DNA of 7,016 nt from Candidatus Kuenenia stuttgartensis (GCA_945874095.1 CAMCFM010000235.1:1-7016), one strand, 5' to 3'; positions 1 to 6,627 are shown, numbered from the stretch's first letter. Numbers and translations: made by a program. Notes: generated from the letters alone by a model not told the origin.

Positions 1-1
1 A

Positions 2-2695
2 AGCCCTGTGGCCATCGCCTGGGATGAGTTCAAGCGGCTGTATGTTGTGGAGATGACAGACTATCCAGCAGATGGTTCAGGCGGTCAGATCAAGCGGTTG
101 GAGGATCGGGACGGCGATGGGATCTATGAGAAGTTCACACTTTTTGCCGAAAAACTCGCATATCCCAGCGGCGTTTTGCCTTGGAATGGCGGAATACTGG
201 TCACCTCGGCACCCGACCTGATCTTCCTCAAAGATACGGACGGCGACGGTAAGGCTGATGAGCGAAAAGTCATTCTCACAGGCTTTGGAGAAGGCAATCA
301 ACAGCTGCGCGTGAACAGCCCCACCTGGGGTCTCGACAACTGGATTTATCTGGCCAATGGACGAAGCGGTGGTGCGATCCGCCGGCCAAACGATGCTCCA
401 GATAAAGCGTTAAATATTGCAAGAAATGATATTCGTATCAGGCCCGCGACAGGCGAGTTTCAGCCAATCGCTGGATTCAGCCAGTTTGGACTTCCGAGAG
501 ACGATTGGGGCAACCGGTTTCCATCATGGAACACGGTCCCAATTCGTCATGTGGTCATAGAAAACAACGGGCCATCCACTGGCCAGGTTGCCGAAATCCT
601 GAACATGGACGACGGCGGCAGACTTTATTCACTGGCTCCAGCCCAACAACGTTTTAATGGAGAAACCGTTGCATTCTTTAATGCAACCTGTGGCCCCGTC
701 ATCAATCGCGATAGTCGGCTTGGAGAAAATTATCAAGGCCACGCGTTTGTCTGCGAGCCTCTGAGCAGCCTGATCCATCACCGACAGCTTCAGCCTTCAG
801 GCCCTACTTTCGTGGCCCAACGGGTTGAGCAAGGACGGGAGTTTCTGGCATCGGCGCATCCGTGGTTCCGGCCCGTGAATTTATCGAACGGGCCTGATGG
901 GTCCCTCTATGTCGTTGACTTTTGTCGGGCATGGGTGGAACATCCAGCGTTTGTGCCTGAAAAACAGCGTGATTCCGTCGATTTTCGCGAAGGCCATCAG
1001 CGCGGACGAATCTGGAAGATTCAATCCATAAACTCCCAGAAGCCAGAGGAAATCATTATTCCAGGAGCCTTGGAAACAAAGGCTCTGGTCGAGCTTTTAG
1101 AGCATCCCAACTCGTGGTACCGGGATACCGCCCAGAGGCTGATTGTTGAGCGTCAGGATCTCAAAGCCATCGAACCATTGCGGCAAATTTGTCAGAAATC
1201 CACTCAAGCGATAGCAGTTGTGCAGGCTCTTTGGACGCTGGCGGCCCTAAATGCAATCGACGATATTTCATTAAAGTCAGCTTTGCATTCGAACAACGAA
1301 AACGTCCGTGAACAGGCTGTCAGGCTGATAAAAATCAGTCGTCCGGATTTCAAGAAAGAATTGGAGACACTTGCCAGCGATTCTTCCATTCGTGTTCGAT
1401 TGCAAGTCGTTTTAGCCTTGGCCAATCTGAAGGATAAATCCGAAAAGGATTTGGCAGCTTTGGCCACAATTGCATCCCGGGATGCAGATTCGCCGTGGAT
1501 CCGTTCGGCTGTAATTGATGCGATTCATCAAAAGCCATTGGTCTTTTTGGAAGTCTTGATGACTCGTAATCCTGAGTGGATTACAAAGCCAACTCAAATG
1601 CAATCAGAATTTCTCGAGCAGGTGGCTCGCGATTCTATCGGCAAGGATCTATTGAAAGAATCAGACGATTTGATAATTCTCGCTTCAAATGCAAAAAACC
1701 AGAGCGTGTCAATCGCTCTGGTGAATGGTTTATTGCAATCGGTAAATCCAGAGCAAATGGATCGAATCAAAGCAAACTCTCAGATTCACAAGCGATTGAA
1801 TGCCATTCTGGATCAAGCGGAAGCGATGGTTAAAGACGAAAAAGGCGAAGGTTGGAGCCGTGCTTTGGCATTAAATGTTTTGGCGAATTCACGATTGGAA
1901 GTGGCTCGCCACTTTTTTATTCAAATGATCAAAGCCGATAAGCCGATTGAACTTCAGGCGACTTGTGCTCGATTATTCCCAAAAATTGTCGATGAGAAAT
2001 TATTGAAAGAGCTGTTTAAGCATTGGAACGAGCTTTCATTGGCAACTCGTCGATCGGTTGTGACCACGGTTGCATCAAGCCTGAAATTTGCTCCTGGATT
2101 GGTTGATGCCATGGCTCAGAATCAATTGTCAGCAGCCGAGATTGATCCAGCAAGTCGGAATATCCTACGGAGGCTCGGCGATCCAGCTTTTCAGACACGG
2201 GTTGCAACTACTTTGAAAGATGCTCCAACGAGTGATCGTAAGGAGTTGATTCGCAAATATGAACCCGCGTTATCCTTGTCAGCCAGTACCTCCAACGGAA
2301 AAATGCTTTTCGAAAAGAATTGCCAGACTTGTCATTCTTATCGTGGCAAAGGGGCCAGAGTCGGGCCAGAACTGGTGAGTGTTGCTGGTAAAAACAAGCT
2401 CGACCTGATGATTTCAATACTCGACCCTGCCCGAGATGCCAGCCCAGATGGTATGGGTGTGATTGTGTTGACGAAAGATGGTCGAACGCTTTCCGGTTTG
2501 CTGATTCAGGAAAATGCTTCGATGATCCGGCTTCGGAGAGCAGAGGGGCTTGAGGATGAGGTGGCTCGTGCTGAAATTGAAGCGATTCGATCCACCGGCC
2601 GATCACTCATGCCTGAAGGCCTGGAGCAAGTTCTAAATCATCAGGATATAGCGGATTTGATTGGATTTTTACGAGATTTGTCAGGTGGCCAATAA
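2..2695 (+). CDS. PVC-type dehydrogenase-like protein with HEAT-like repeats and C-terminal CxxCH haem domain (5' partial)
   Basis: The frame is open to the window edge, so the GTG at 8 is an internal valine and the start, with any signal peptide, lies outside. Residues are numbered from that GTG. Residues 1-340 resemble the Pirellula/Verrucomicrobium N-terminal membrane-bound dehydrogenase domain (TIGR02604), a glucose/sorbosone-dehydrogenase-like beta-propeller. Two DxDGDG loops (33-38 and 76-81) could bind calcium. Roughly 356-690 is helical and HEAT-like. The C-terminus is a TIGR02603-type c-type cytochrome domain: CQTCH at 772-776 would attach haem, and Met868 in the LMPEGLE segment is the probable distal ligand. 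Covalent haem implies a cell-envelope location, with a role in oxidising a sugar or related substrate and passing electrons on. The substrate is unknown. The frame is intact to the TAA. Family assignment is confident; the biochemical role is inference. Confidence 0.93.
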   Translation, partial: SPVAIAWDEFKRLYVVEMTDYPADGSGGQIKRLEDRDGDGIYEKFTLFAEKLAYPSGVLPWNGGILVTSAPDLIFLKDTDGDGKADERKVILTGFGEGNQQLRVNSPTWGLDNWIYLANGRSGGAIRRPNDAPDKALNIARNDIRIRPATGEFQPIAGFSQFGLPRDDWGNRFPSWNTVPIRHVVIENNGPSTGQVAEILNMDDGGRLYSLAPAQQRFNGETVAFFNATCGPVINRDSRLGENYQGHAFVCEPLSSLIHHRQLQPSGPTFVAQRVEQGREFLASAHPWFRPVNLSNGPDGSLYVVDFCRAWVEHPAFVPEKQRDSVDFREGHQRGRIWKIQSINSQKPEEIIIPGALETKALVELLEHPNSWYRDTAQRLIVERQDLKAIEPLRQICQKSTQAIAVVQALWTLAALNAIDDISLKSALHSNNENVREQAVRLIKISRPDFKKELETLASDSSIRVRLQVVLALANLKDKSEKDLAALATIASRDADSPWIRSAVIDAIHQKPLVFLEVLMTRNPEWITKPTQMQSEFLEQVARDSIGKDLLKESDDLIILASNAKNQSVSIALVNGLLQSVNPEQMDRIKANSQIHKRLNAILDQAEAMVKDEKGEGWSRALALNVLANSRLEVARHFFIQMIKADKPIELQATCARLFPKIVDEKLLKELFKHWNELSLATRRSVVTTVASSLKFAPGLVDAMAQNQLSAAEIDPASRNILRRLGDPAFQTRVATTLKDAPTSDRKELIRKYEPALSLSASTSNGKMLFEKNCQTCHSYRGKGARVGPELVSVAGKNKLDLMISILDPARDASPDGMGVIVLTKDGRTLSGLLIQENASMIRLRRAEGLEDEVARAEIEAIRSTGRSLMPEGLEQVLNHQDIADLIGFLRDLSGGQ

Positions 2696-2777
2696 TCGAC
2701 AAAAGGAAATCAGCAAGTTCGCGATTGAAGGGTAGGATTTCAGAGATATTTTTCAGATTCGACAACAATGACTTGCG

Positions 2778-3575
2778 ATGTGTCTGCTCAATTGTTATGA
2801 CTATGGTATCAGACATGTATCGAAACCTAATCTTGAAAAAGGTCCTCTGACTTTGATCCCTCCGCCTGAGCCTTCGGAAATTCGGCCTGAGCATCTCTCG
2901 AGCTTGAAAACAAGCTGGACACAGATCCATGCAGCCCATATTCCAGGCCCTGAGGGCAAGATGGCGATGCAGGAGCTGATTTCGCGATATCACGATGCTG
3001 TGGAGCGATATCTGCGGATCAAGATCAAGGATCAAAACCTTGCCGATGACGTACTTCAGGAGTTTTGGACAAAAGTTCTGAACCACAAGCTTTCAGGCGC
3101 TGACGAGACCAAAGGCCGGTTCCGCGACTACCTGCGGACGATTTTGCATCGTCTTATGGTGGACCACTTTAGGAACCGAAAGACGACGAGTCTTCCGCCC
3201 GGTGATTTGCCTGAACCAGAGCAGCCTGACAAAGATTACGACCATGTCTGGCGAGAAGTTCTGATCAAACGAGTTTGGGGCCGACTGGAACTTTACGAGG
3301 CTGGAACTCCGAATAACCGGTACTCGACGATTTTGAAACTTCGGGTGAGCGACCCAGAGGCTTCGATTCAGGATCTGGTGGATCGGATCAACTTACAATC
3401 GCCACAAAAGTATAATGCAGAGGCGTTTCGCAAGACGCTTCAGCGGGCTCGCGTAAAGTTTTTTGACCTACTGGTGCAGGAACTCCGTGAGACGATCGCG
3501 AATGCAACGCCTGAAGACATTGAAAATGAGATGAACGACCTCGGGCTAGGTTCGCTTTATCGCCGCCACAAATGA
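2778..3575 (+). CDS. ECF-like sigma-70 family RNA polymerase sigma factor, planctomycete type
   Basis: This protein should direct RNA polymerase to a set of promoters. Residues about 45-135 form a sigma region 2: TSWTQI lead-in, a helix with ELISRYHDAVERYL, the DDVLQEFW region 2.2-like segment, and GRFRDYLRTILHRLMVDHFRNRK (2.3-2.4, promoter -10 recognition). After a proline-rich linker (about 138-152), residues 155-240 hold a diverged region 4-like helical domain with LKLRVSDPEASIQDLVDRI and FRKTLQRARVKFFDLL, the usual place for the -35-binding helix-turn-helix. Length is 265 aa from ATG 2778, which lacks a Shine-Dalgarno. TTG 2853 would give 240 aa, starting just before the conserved part and behind AAAAAGG, so the start is uncertain. 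The gene follows the cytochrome by 82 bases. No anti-sigma factor or protein kinase, common partners of planctomycete ECF factors, lies in the window. Confidence 0.88.
   Translation: MCLLNCYDYGIRHVSKPNLEKGPLTLIPPPEPSEIRPEHLSSLKTSWTQIHAAHIPGPEGKMAMQELISRYHDAVERYLRIKIKDQNLADDVLQEFWTKVLNHKLSGADETKGRFRDYLRTILHRLMVDHFRNRKTTSLPPGDLPEPEQPDKDYDHVWREVLIKRVWGRLELYEAGTPNNRYSTILKLRVSDPEASIQDLVDRINLQSPQKYNAEAFRKTLQRARVKFFDLLVQELRETIANATPEDIENEMNDLGLGSLYRRHK
2836..2855 (+). promoter_or_regulatory. possible ribosome binding site and TTG start for the sigma factor
   Basis: AAAAAGG at 2836-2842 lies 10 bases before an in-frame TTG at 2853. The 25 residues upstream of this TTG (starting MCLLNC) do not look like the family, and the ATG at 2778 has no purine-rich site in front. 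The alternative start is plausible but rests on one weak signal. Confidence 0.3.
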
Positions 3576-3632
3576 TCTCAGCATGTTCGTTTTGAGGAAA
3601 ATTCGGCGACATTTCCAAAGATTGCGAGACGT

Positions 3633-3643
3633 TTCACGGTGAA
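3633..3643. repeat. 11-base palindrome in the sigma factor-csrA gap
   Basis: TTCAC-G-GTGAA is a perfect 5-base inverted repeat around one central base. It could be an operator half-site pair for a dimeric regulator, but it is short, and one such match per few kilobases is not surprising. Confidence 0.2.
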
Positions 3644-3719
3644 CTTCCAATTTTAACGGTTATTCAGGCAGCTTGTGCAATATAGGGTATCTGGTAGCTT
3701 GACCGACTGTAGGTTTATC

Positions 3720-3755
3720 GGTTATGTTGATACTGTCGGAATTATATTTGCTGAA
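3720..3755 (+). promoter_or_regulatory. candidate csrA promoter
   Basis: TATATT at 3743-3748 matches the sigma-70 -10 box at five of six positions. No good -35 box sits 16-18 bases upstream. Transcription would start near 3755 and leave a leader of about 79 bases before csrA. A second, weaker pair is TTGACC at 3699-3704 with TATGTT at 3723-3728 (18-base spacer). Confidence 0.3.
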
Positions 3756-3779
3756 CTCTGTTTAGCGTATGAATTTCGA

Positions 3780-3821
3780 TCAAATCAGGATGTTCGTCTT
3801 TCCGATTGGACACCGTGGGAG
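3780..3821 (+). promoter_or_regulatory. putative CsrA-binding leader of csrA (hairpin plus GGA motifs)
   Basis: TCAAATC (3780-3786) can pair with GATTGGA (3804-3810), with one A-G mismatch. This leaves a 17-base loop that begins with AGGATGT (3787-3793), the 3' seven bases of the CsrA SELEX consensus RUACARGGAUGU. Further GGA triplets are at 3808-3810 and 3818-3820, the last inside the probable Shine-Dalgarno GGGAG (3817-3821), 12 bases before the ATG. Several GGA motifs ending at the ribosome site is the known layout of CsrA-repressed mRNAs, so negative autoregulation is inferred. Confidence 0.4.
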
Positions 3822-3833
3822 CCACGTTGACCC

Positions 3834-4043
3834 ATGCTTGTGCTATCCCGTAAGAAAAATGAAACGATCATCATCGATGATCAAATCACGGTGACGATTG
3901 TCGAAATCCGTGGTGACAAAGTCAAACTCGGCATTGAAGCGCCATCGACCGTAAGTGTCGATCGTCGCGAAGTTTGGGAAGCCAAACGTCGAAATCAGTC
4001 GAATCCCGCGAACGCGATCACGCCAGACAGATCCCCGATCTGA
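3834..4043 (+). CDS. csrA: carbon storage regulator CsrA (RsmA family)
   Basis: CsrA is a small homodimeric RNA-binding protein that binds GGA motifs in mRNA leaders and blocks or promotes translation. The 69 aa product begins MLVLSRK, matching the MLxLxR start of the family, with Leu4 and Arg6 conserved. Beta strands follow through ITVTIVEIRGDKVKLGIEAP, and VSVDRREVW carries Arg44, which with the N-terminal strand forms the RNA-binding face in characterised CsrA. All key residues are present. The last 20 or so residues are a polar, probably disordered tail, as is common. No fliW (the CsrA antagonist) or flagellar gene is nearby, so its targets cannot be read from context. The leader contains GGA motifs suggesting autoregulation. 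The gene converges with the DJ-1/PfpI gene. Identification is very secure. Confidence 0.97.
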   Translation: MLVLSRKKNETIIIDDQITVTIVEIRGDKVKLGIEAPSTVSVDRREVWEAKRRNQSNPANAITPDRSPI

Positions 4044-4047
4044 ACTG

Positions 4048-4077
4048 ACGAAATCGAAGCGGATTTAATGATTTCGT
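4048..4077. terminator. inverted repeat between convergent csrA and DJ-1/PfpI genes
   Basis: ACGAAATC (4048-4055) and GATTTCGT (4070-4077) are perfect 8-base inverted copies with a 14-base loop, just after the csrA stop. A competing stem pairs AAATC (4051-4055) with GATTT (4062-4066). No T-run follows directly on either strand (the nearest on + is T6 at 4103-4108), so it is not a standard Rho-independent terminator. It may still protect or end transcripts in this 55-base gap. Confidence 0.35.
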
Positions 4078-4098
4078 GATTCTCTGGTCAATACAGGC

Positions 4099-4644
4099 TC
4101 ATTTTTTGAGCAGTTTGACAAATTCCCTCATCCAAGATGAGTTGTCTGGCCATCCCCTGACACTGACAAGATTTCCGTCAACGACGACTGGTTCGTTTTT
4201 GTACTGAGTTTTGGATTGCATTACATCTATCGCCAAGTCGGGATAGGCCGTCATGCATCGGCCTGATTCCAAACCCGCTGCGAATAAGAGCAGTGGGCCG
4301 TGGCAGTTTGTGGCGATCGGTTTTTTGAACTCGATAAAATGCTGAACAATCTTGATGGCATCAGGGTTGTTACGCAGATATTCCGGAGCACGCCCACCGG
4401 GCAGAACCAACGCATCAAAAGTCGTTGGATCCACCTCGCTCAGGGCAAGATCAGCCTGCACCCGATACCCGAGCTTCTCCGTGTAAGTGTCGAACCCTGG
4501 TTCAAAGTCGTGAACGACTGACTGGAACATACGCTTTTCGGGCGCAGCGATCGCAACATACCAGCCTTCTTCCTCAAGCCGAAACTTGGGATAGAAAATT
4601 TCCAGAGATTCGCCGGCGTCGCCGCTCACGATCAAGATTCGCAT
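4099..4644 (-). CDS. DJ-1/PfpI family protein (class I glutamine amidotransferase-like)
   Basis: This 181 aa protein belongs to the PfpI branch of the DJ-1/PfpI superfamily, whose members are described as intracellular peptidases or as glyoxalase/deglycase-like stress proteins. The start MRILIVSGDAGESLEIFYP matches the PfpI N-terminus, with Glu12 and Glu15 at the same positions as in Pyrococcus PfpI. FDALVLPGGRAPEYLR is the family core. The nucleophile elbow TNCHGPLL gives Cys114 and His115 as the catalytic pair. The C-terminus (VVVDGNLVSVRGWPDNSSWMREFVKLLK) is also PfpI-like. It has about 15 more residues than archaeal PfpI, mainly an insertion near 38-60 (MFQSVVHDFEPGFDTYTEKLGY). No signal peptide is seen. 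It is probably transcribed alone from the promoter at 4699-4727, divergently from the beta-CASP gene. Family is certain; substrate is not. Confidence 0.93.
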   Translation of the reverse strand: MRILIVSGDAGESLEIFYPKFRLEEEGWYVAIAAPEKRMFQSVVHDFEPGFDTYTEKLGYRVQADLALSEVDPTTFDALVLPGGRAPEYLRNNPDAIKIVQHFIEFKKPIATNCHGPLLLFAAGLESGRCMTAYPDLAIDVMQSKTQYKNEPVVVDGNLVSVRGWPDNSSWMREFVKLLKK

Positions 4645-4698
4645 GGATTTGCCACCGATTAGAGATCTCGTACTGAATCTTCATGCCCTTACACTGGC

Positions 4699-4727
4699 AG
4701 GATAGTGGTGAATACCATGGTTGGCAA
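4699..4727 (-). promoter_or_regulatory. candidate promoter of the DJ-1/PfpI gene
   Basis: Read on the minus strand, TTGCCA (4727-4722) and TATCCT (4704-4699) are separated by 17 bases and each match the sigma-70 boxes at four of six or better. Transcription would start near 4692, giving a leader of about 48 bases to the ATG at 4644. Confidence 0.4.
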
Positions 4728-4826
4728 GTCCCATTCCTGAATTTTGAGATAAGAAAACGGCTTGGATATGTGTGGATTTAAGTCGTTGAAAAGCGATGGG
4801 AGTTGCTCCTCCTATCGAGAAATAAC

Positions 4827-4856
4827 TTGACTTAAGCGGTCCATTTAACATACAAG
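4827..4856 (+). promoter_or_regulatory. candidate promoter of the beta-CASP gene
   Basis: TTGACT (4827-4832) matches five of six -35 positions and TACAAG (4851-4856) four of six -10 positions, with an 18-base spacer. Transcription would begin near 4863, about 100 bases before the preferred GTG start. Confidence 0.4.
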
Positions 4857-4869
4857 ACAGTTTAACGAT

Positions 4870-4885
4870 GCGTAAAAAGCGTAAA
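4870..4885 (+). repeat. tandem GCGTAAA direct repeat in the beta-CASP leader
   Basis: GCGTAAA occurs at 4870-4876 and 4879-4885, a 9-base period, just downstream of the predicted promoter. It may be a regulator site or chance. Confidence 0.25.
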
Positions 4886-4947
4886 CATGCGGCCTGAGTT
4901 GCCGTGGAATCATACGCCAGCATCTGTGATGGATGATCGCGGCAAAA

Positions 4948-4965
4948 AAGGGGTGTGTCAGGGTG
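4948..4965 (+). promoter_or_regulatory. ribosome binding site that selects the GTG start at 4963
   Basis: AAGGGG (4948-4953) stands 9 bases before GTG 4963. Initiation there gives a protein starting MRITFHGATRQVTGS, the usual N-terminus of this family. The ATG at 4933 would place this site inside the coding region and add ten residues (MIAAKKGCVR) unlike the family. Confidence 0.65.
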
Positions 4966-6342
4966 CGGATTACGTTTCACGGTGCAACGCGGCAAGTCAC
5001 AGGCAGTGCACACTTGCTGGAGATAGGTAAGCACCGCGTCCTGCTTGACTGTGGCCTGCACGATCATGATCGAGTGGACCCGAACAGCTTGAATCGCGAA
5101 TTTCTGTTCGATCCCCGTACGCTTGATGCCGTGATTTTATCGCACGCTCACAACGATCACATTGGCCGACTCCCAAGGCTTGTACGACAAGGCTTTAAGG
5201 GAAATATTTACGCCACGCACGCCACCGGCGACATCACCGGTGTGATGCTCCGCGACAGTGCCAGGATCCAGAAAAACGAATGGGCCTATGCCCAGGCCAC
5301 CCAACATTGCCTGACCGATCCTCTGTTTGAATTGATTGACGTAGAACATGTCGTAGATCAGATTCGGCGGATTGACTACAAAGTTCCCACCGAGATCCTG
5401 CCTGGCCTGAGCATGACCTATCATGATGCCGGGCACATACTTGGGTCTGCCATGGTGGAGCTTAAGTTCAAAGAGGGTGAACGGGATCGAAAGTTTGTGT
5501 TCACCGGCGACCTGGGCCGTCGCAACATGGGCCTTCTGCCTGATCCAACCATTCTCACAGGCATGGATGTCCTTATCAGCGAGTCCACTTACGGCGGGAA
5601 AGTGCTAGAGCCTTACGACGTACTTTTAAAGCGTCTGCACGCCATTCTGGCCAGAGCGCATCGCAAACGCGGCCGAGTTATTATTCCAGCATTCAGCCTG
5701 GGCCGGACTCAGCGACTGATCTATTGCCTTCAGGAATTGTTTTACAGGTTTCGGGTCAAGCCAATGCCGATTTTTGTGGATAGTCCGCTCTCTACACGCC
5801 TGACCGACATCCACCGCGATTTTCCGGACGCCTACACGCCGGAAGCTCGACGATTGATGGACCGGGATGAAGAATATTTCGGCTCGCGATATGTCGAGGT
5901 CTGCCAGACTCCAGAAGACTCGCGGCGATTAAATTACCACTCAGGCCCGATGATCGTGATTGCCAGTTCTGGCATGTGCGATGCCGGTCGGGTGCGTCAT
6001 CACTTGCTTCATGCCGTAAAAGAAGAAGAAAATGCCGTGGTGATCGTAAGTTATCAGGCAGAAGGCACTTTGGGCCGAAAGCTGGTGGACGGCCAGCGAG
6101 ATATCAAGATTCTTGACCGCGATGTTCAGGTGCGTTGTCCAGTGTATGTGTTGGACGGCTTTTCAGGACACGCCGACGCCGAAGATCTGGCTTGGTGGTA
6201 TGAACAAACCGGTGGTGGGATTGAGACGGCTTTTCTGGTTCACGGTGAGCCTGAGAGCATGGAAGCGATTGCCCCAACTCTCCAGAAATTTGTAAAAAAT
6301 CCTGTGATCATGCCCGAATATGGGTCGATTCACGAGGTTTGA
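4963..6342 (+). CDS. beta-CASP metallo-beta-lactamase-fold ribonuclease (CPSF73/YSH1-like)
   Basis: This 459 aa protein (GTG start) is a zinc-dependent RNA-processing enzyme of the beta-CASP family, related to Thermus TTHA0252 and eukaryotic CPSF-73, expected to cleave RNA in the cytoplasm. In its own numbering, HAHNDH at 61-66 is the metal motif, His158 in AGHILGSA and Asp183 in TGDLGR complete the di-zinc site, and Glu207 in ISESTYG is beta-CASP motif A. A beta-CASP insert with IIPAFSLGRTQ (240-250) follows, then FSGHAD with His403 (motif B) and LVHGEP with His427 (motif C) in the C-terminal RNA-specificity part. All catalytic residues are present and the length is normal. There is no N-terminal KH domain of the archaeal type. 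It is alone on its strand, with a likely own promoter upstream and a terminator-like structure downstream. Endo- versus exonuclease activity cannot be told from sequence. Confidence 0.95.
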   Translation: MRITFHGATRQVTGSAHLLEIGKHRVLLDCGLHDHDRVDPNSLNREFLFDPRTLDAVILSHAHNDHIGRLPRLVRQGFKGNIYATHATGDITGVMLRDSARIQKNEWAYAQATQHCLTDPLFELIDVEHVVDQIRRIDYKVPTEILPGLSMTYHDAGHILGSAMVELKFKEGERDRKFVFTGDLGRRNMGLLPDPTILTGMDVLISESTYGGKVLEPYDVLLKRLHAILARAHRKRGRVIIPAFSLGRTQRLIYCLQELFYRFRVKPMPIFVDSPLSTRLTDIHRDFPDAYTPEARRLMDRDEEYFGSRYVEVCQTPEDSRRLNYHSGPMIVIASSGMCDAGRVRHHLLHAVKEEENAVVIVSYQAEGTLGRKLVDGQRDIKILDRDVQVRCPVYVLDGFSGHADAEDLAWWYEQTGGGIETAFLVHGEPESMEAIAPTLQKFVKNPVIMPEYGSIHEV

Positions 6343-6346
6343 TTTT

Positions 6347-6420
6347 AGCGGTTCAAGATTAGGATCGGCTCAGGATCAAGGAACAATGGTGTCCCGAAAA
6401 TCCTGAACCGGCTGATTTTT
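6347..6420 (+). terminator. terminator-like hairpin after the beta-CASP gene
   Basis: CGGTTCAAGATT (6349-6360) pairs with AATCCTGAACCG (6399-6410) at 11 of 12 positions, and AGC/GCT extends the stem past a bulge. GATTTTT follows (T5 at 6416-6420). The loop is long (38 bases). A related copy, CGGCTCAGGATC (6366-6377), can pair instead with the same right arm at 10 of 12 positions, leaving a 21-base loop. The T-run favours termination of + transcripts. The right arm lies inside the end of the opposing lipoprotein gene. Confidence 0.45.
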
Positions 6421-6627
6421 GAGCATTTCCGAAGCCGAAATCGCCGCCTTTGAGAATCGACGAGTCGTCTCAGCCTCTTCCTGGGCAGCTTGTTTCAAAG
6501 CATTCAGCGAGCTTTTCGGCGCTTTTGATCCAGTGGCTGCGCAGCCATTTATGGATAGAAGAATGGCCATGGAGATGGCGAAGGTCATGCCAGTGGTTTG
6601 CAAACGGGTTCCATGATTTTTCATCAT
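6376..6627 (-). CDS. small putative lipoprotein
   Basis: I do not recognise a family. The 83 aa product has a positively charged start (MMKNHGTRLQ), a hydrophobic stretch TFAISMAILLSI and then NGC at 27-29, which resembles a lipobox (the -3 residue is Ile and -2 Asn, so not the ideal LxGC). Cleavage before Cys29 would leave a 54-55 residue mature protein: a short Ala/Ser/Lys-rich linker, then a charged helical segment (LNALKQAAQEEAETTRRFSKAAISASEMLK). It would be anchored in a membrane. Two adjacent ATG codons (6627 and 6624) can serve as start; no clear Shine-Dalgarno is seen. The opposite-strand frames here lack such features, which supports the minus-strand reading. It converges with the beta-CASP gene, 33 bases apart. 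Confidence 0.6.
   Translation of the reverse strand: MMKNHGTRLQTTGMTFAISMAILLSINGCAATGSKAPKSSLNALKQAAQEEAETTRRFSKAAISASEMLKNQPVQDFRDTIVP

Larger units (their letters stand above)
4645..4962. other. divergent intergenic regulatory region
   Basis: This 318-base gap separates the minus-strand DJ-1/PfpI gene from the plus-strand beta-CASP gene. It holds one candidate promoter in each direction, a tandem GCGTAAA repeat and the Shine-Dalgarno of the beta-CASP gene. No protein or RNA gene is recognisable in it. A minus-strand open frame spans it but resembles no known protein. Confidence 0.6.

Noticed and set aside
2208..2606. 132-codon minus-strand frame opposite the haem domain
   Set aside because: It is fully antisense to the conserved CxxCH domain and has no domain of its own.
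2607..3086. 159-codon minus-strand frame across the end of the cytochrome and start of the sigma factor
   Set aside because: It overlaps two clear plus-strand genes and its product resembles nothing; it is an antisense shadow.
3703..3739. CCGAC ... GTCGG inverted repeat upstream of csrA
   Set aside because: Only five bases with a long spacer; this is expected by chance.
4808..4813. Perfect AGGAGG on the minus strand
   Set aside because: No ATG, GTG or TTG opening a credible frame follows at proper spacing, so it is not taken as a ribosome site.
4681..5067. 128-codon minus-strand open frame spanning the divergent gap
   Set aside because: It starts inside the well-supported beta-CASP gene, has no recognisable domain, and overlies the predicted promoters in the gap.
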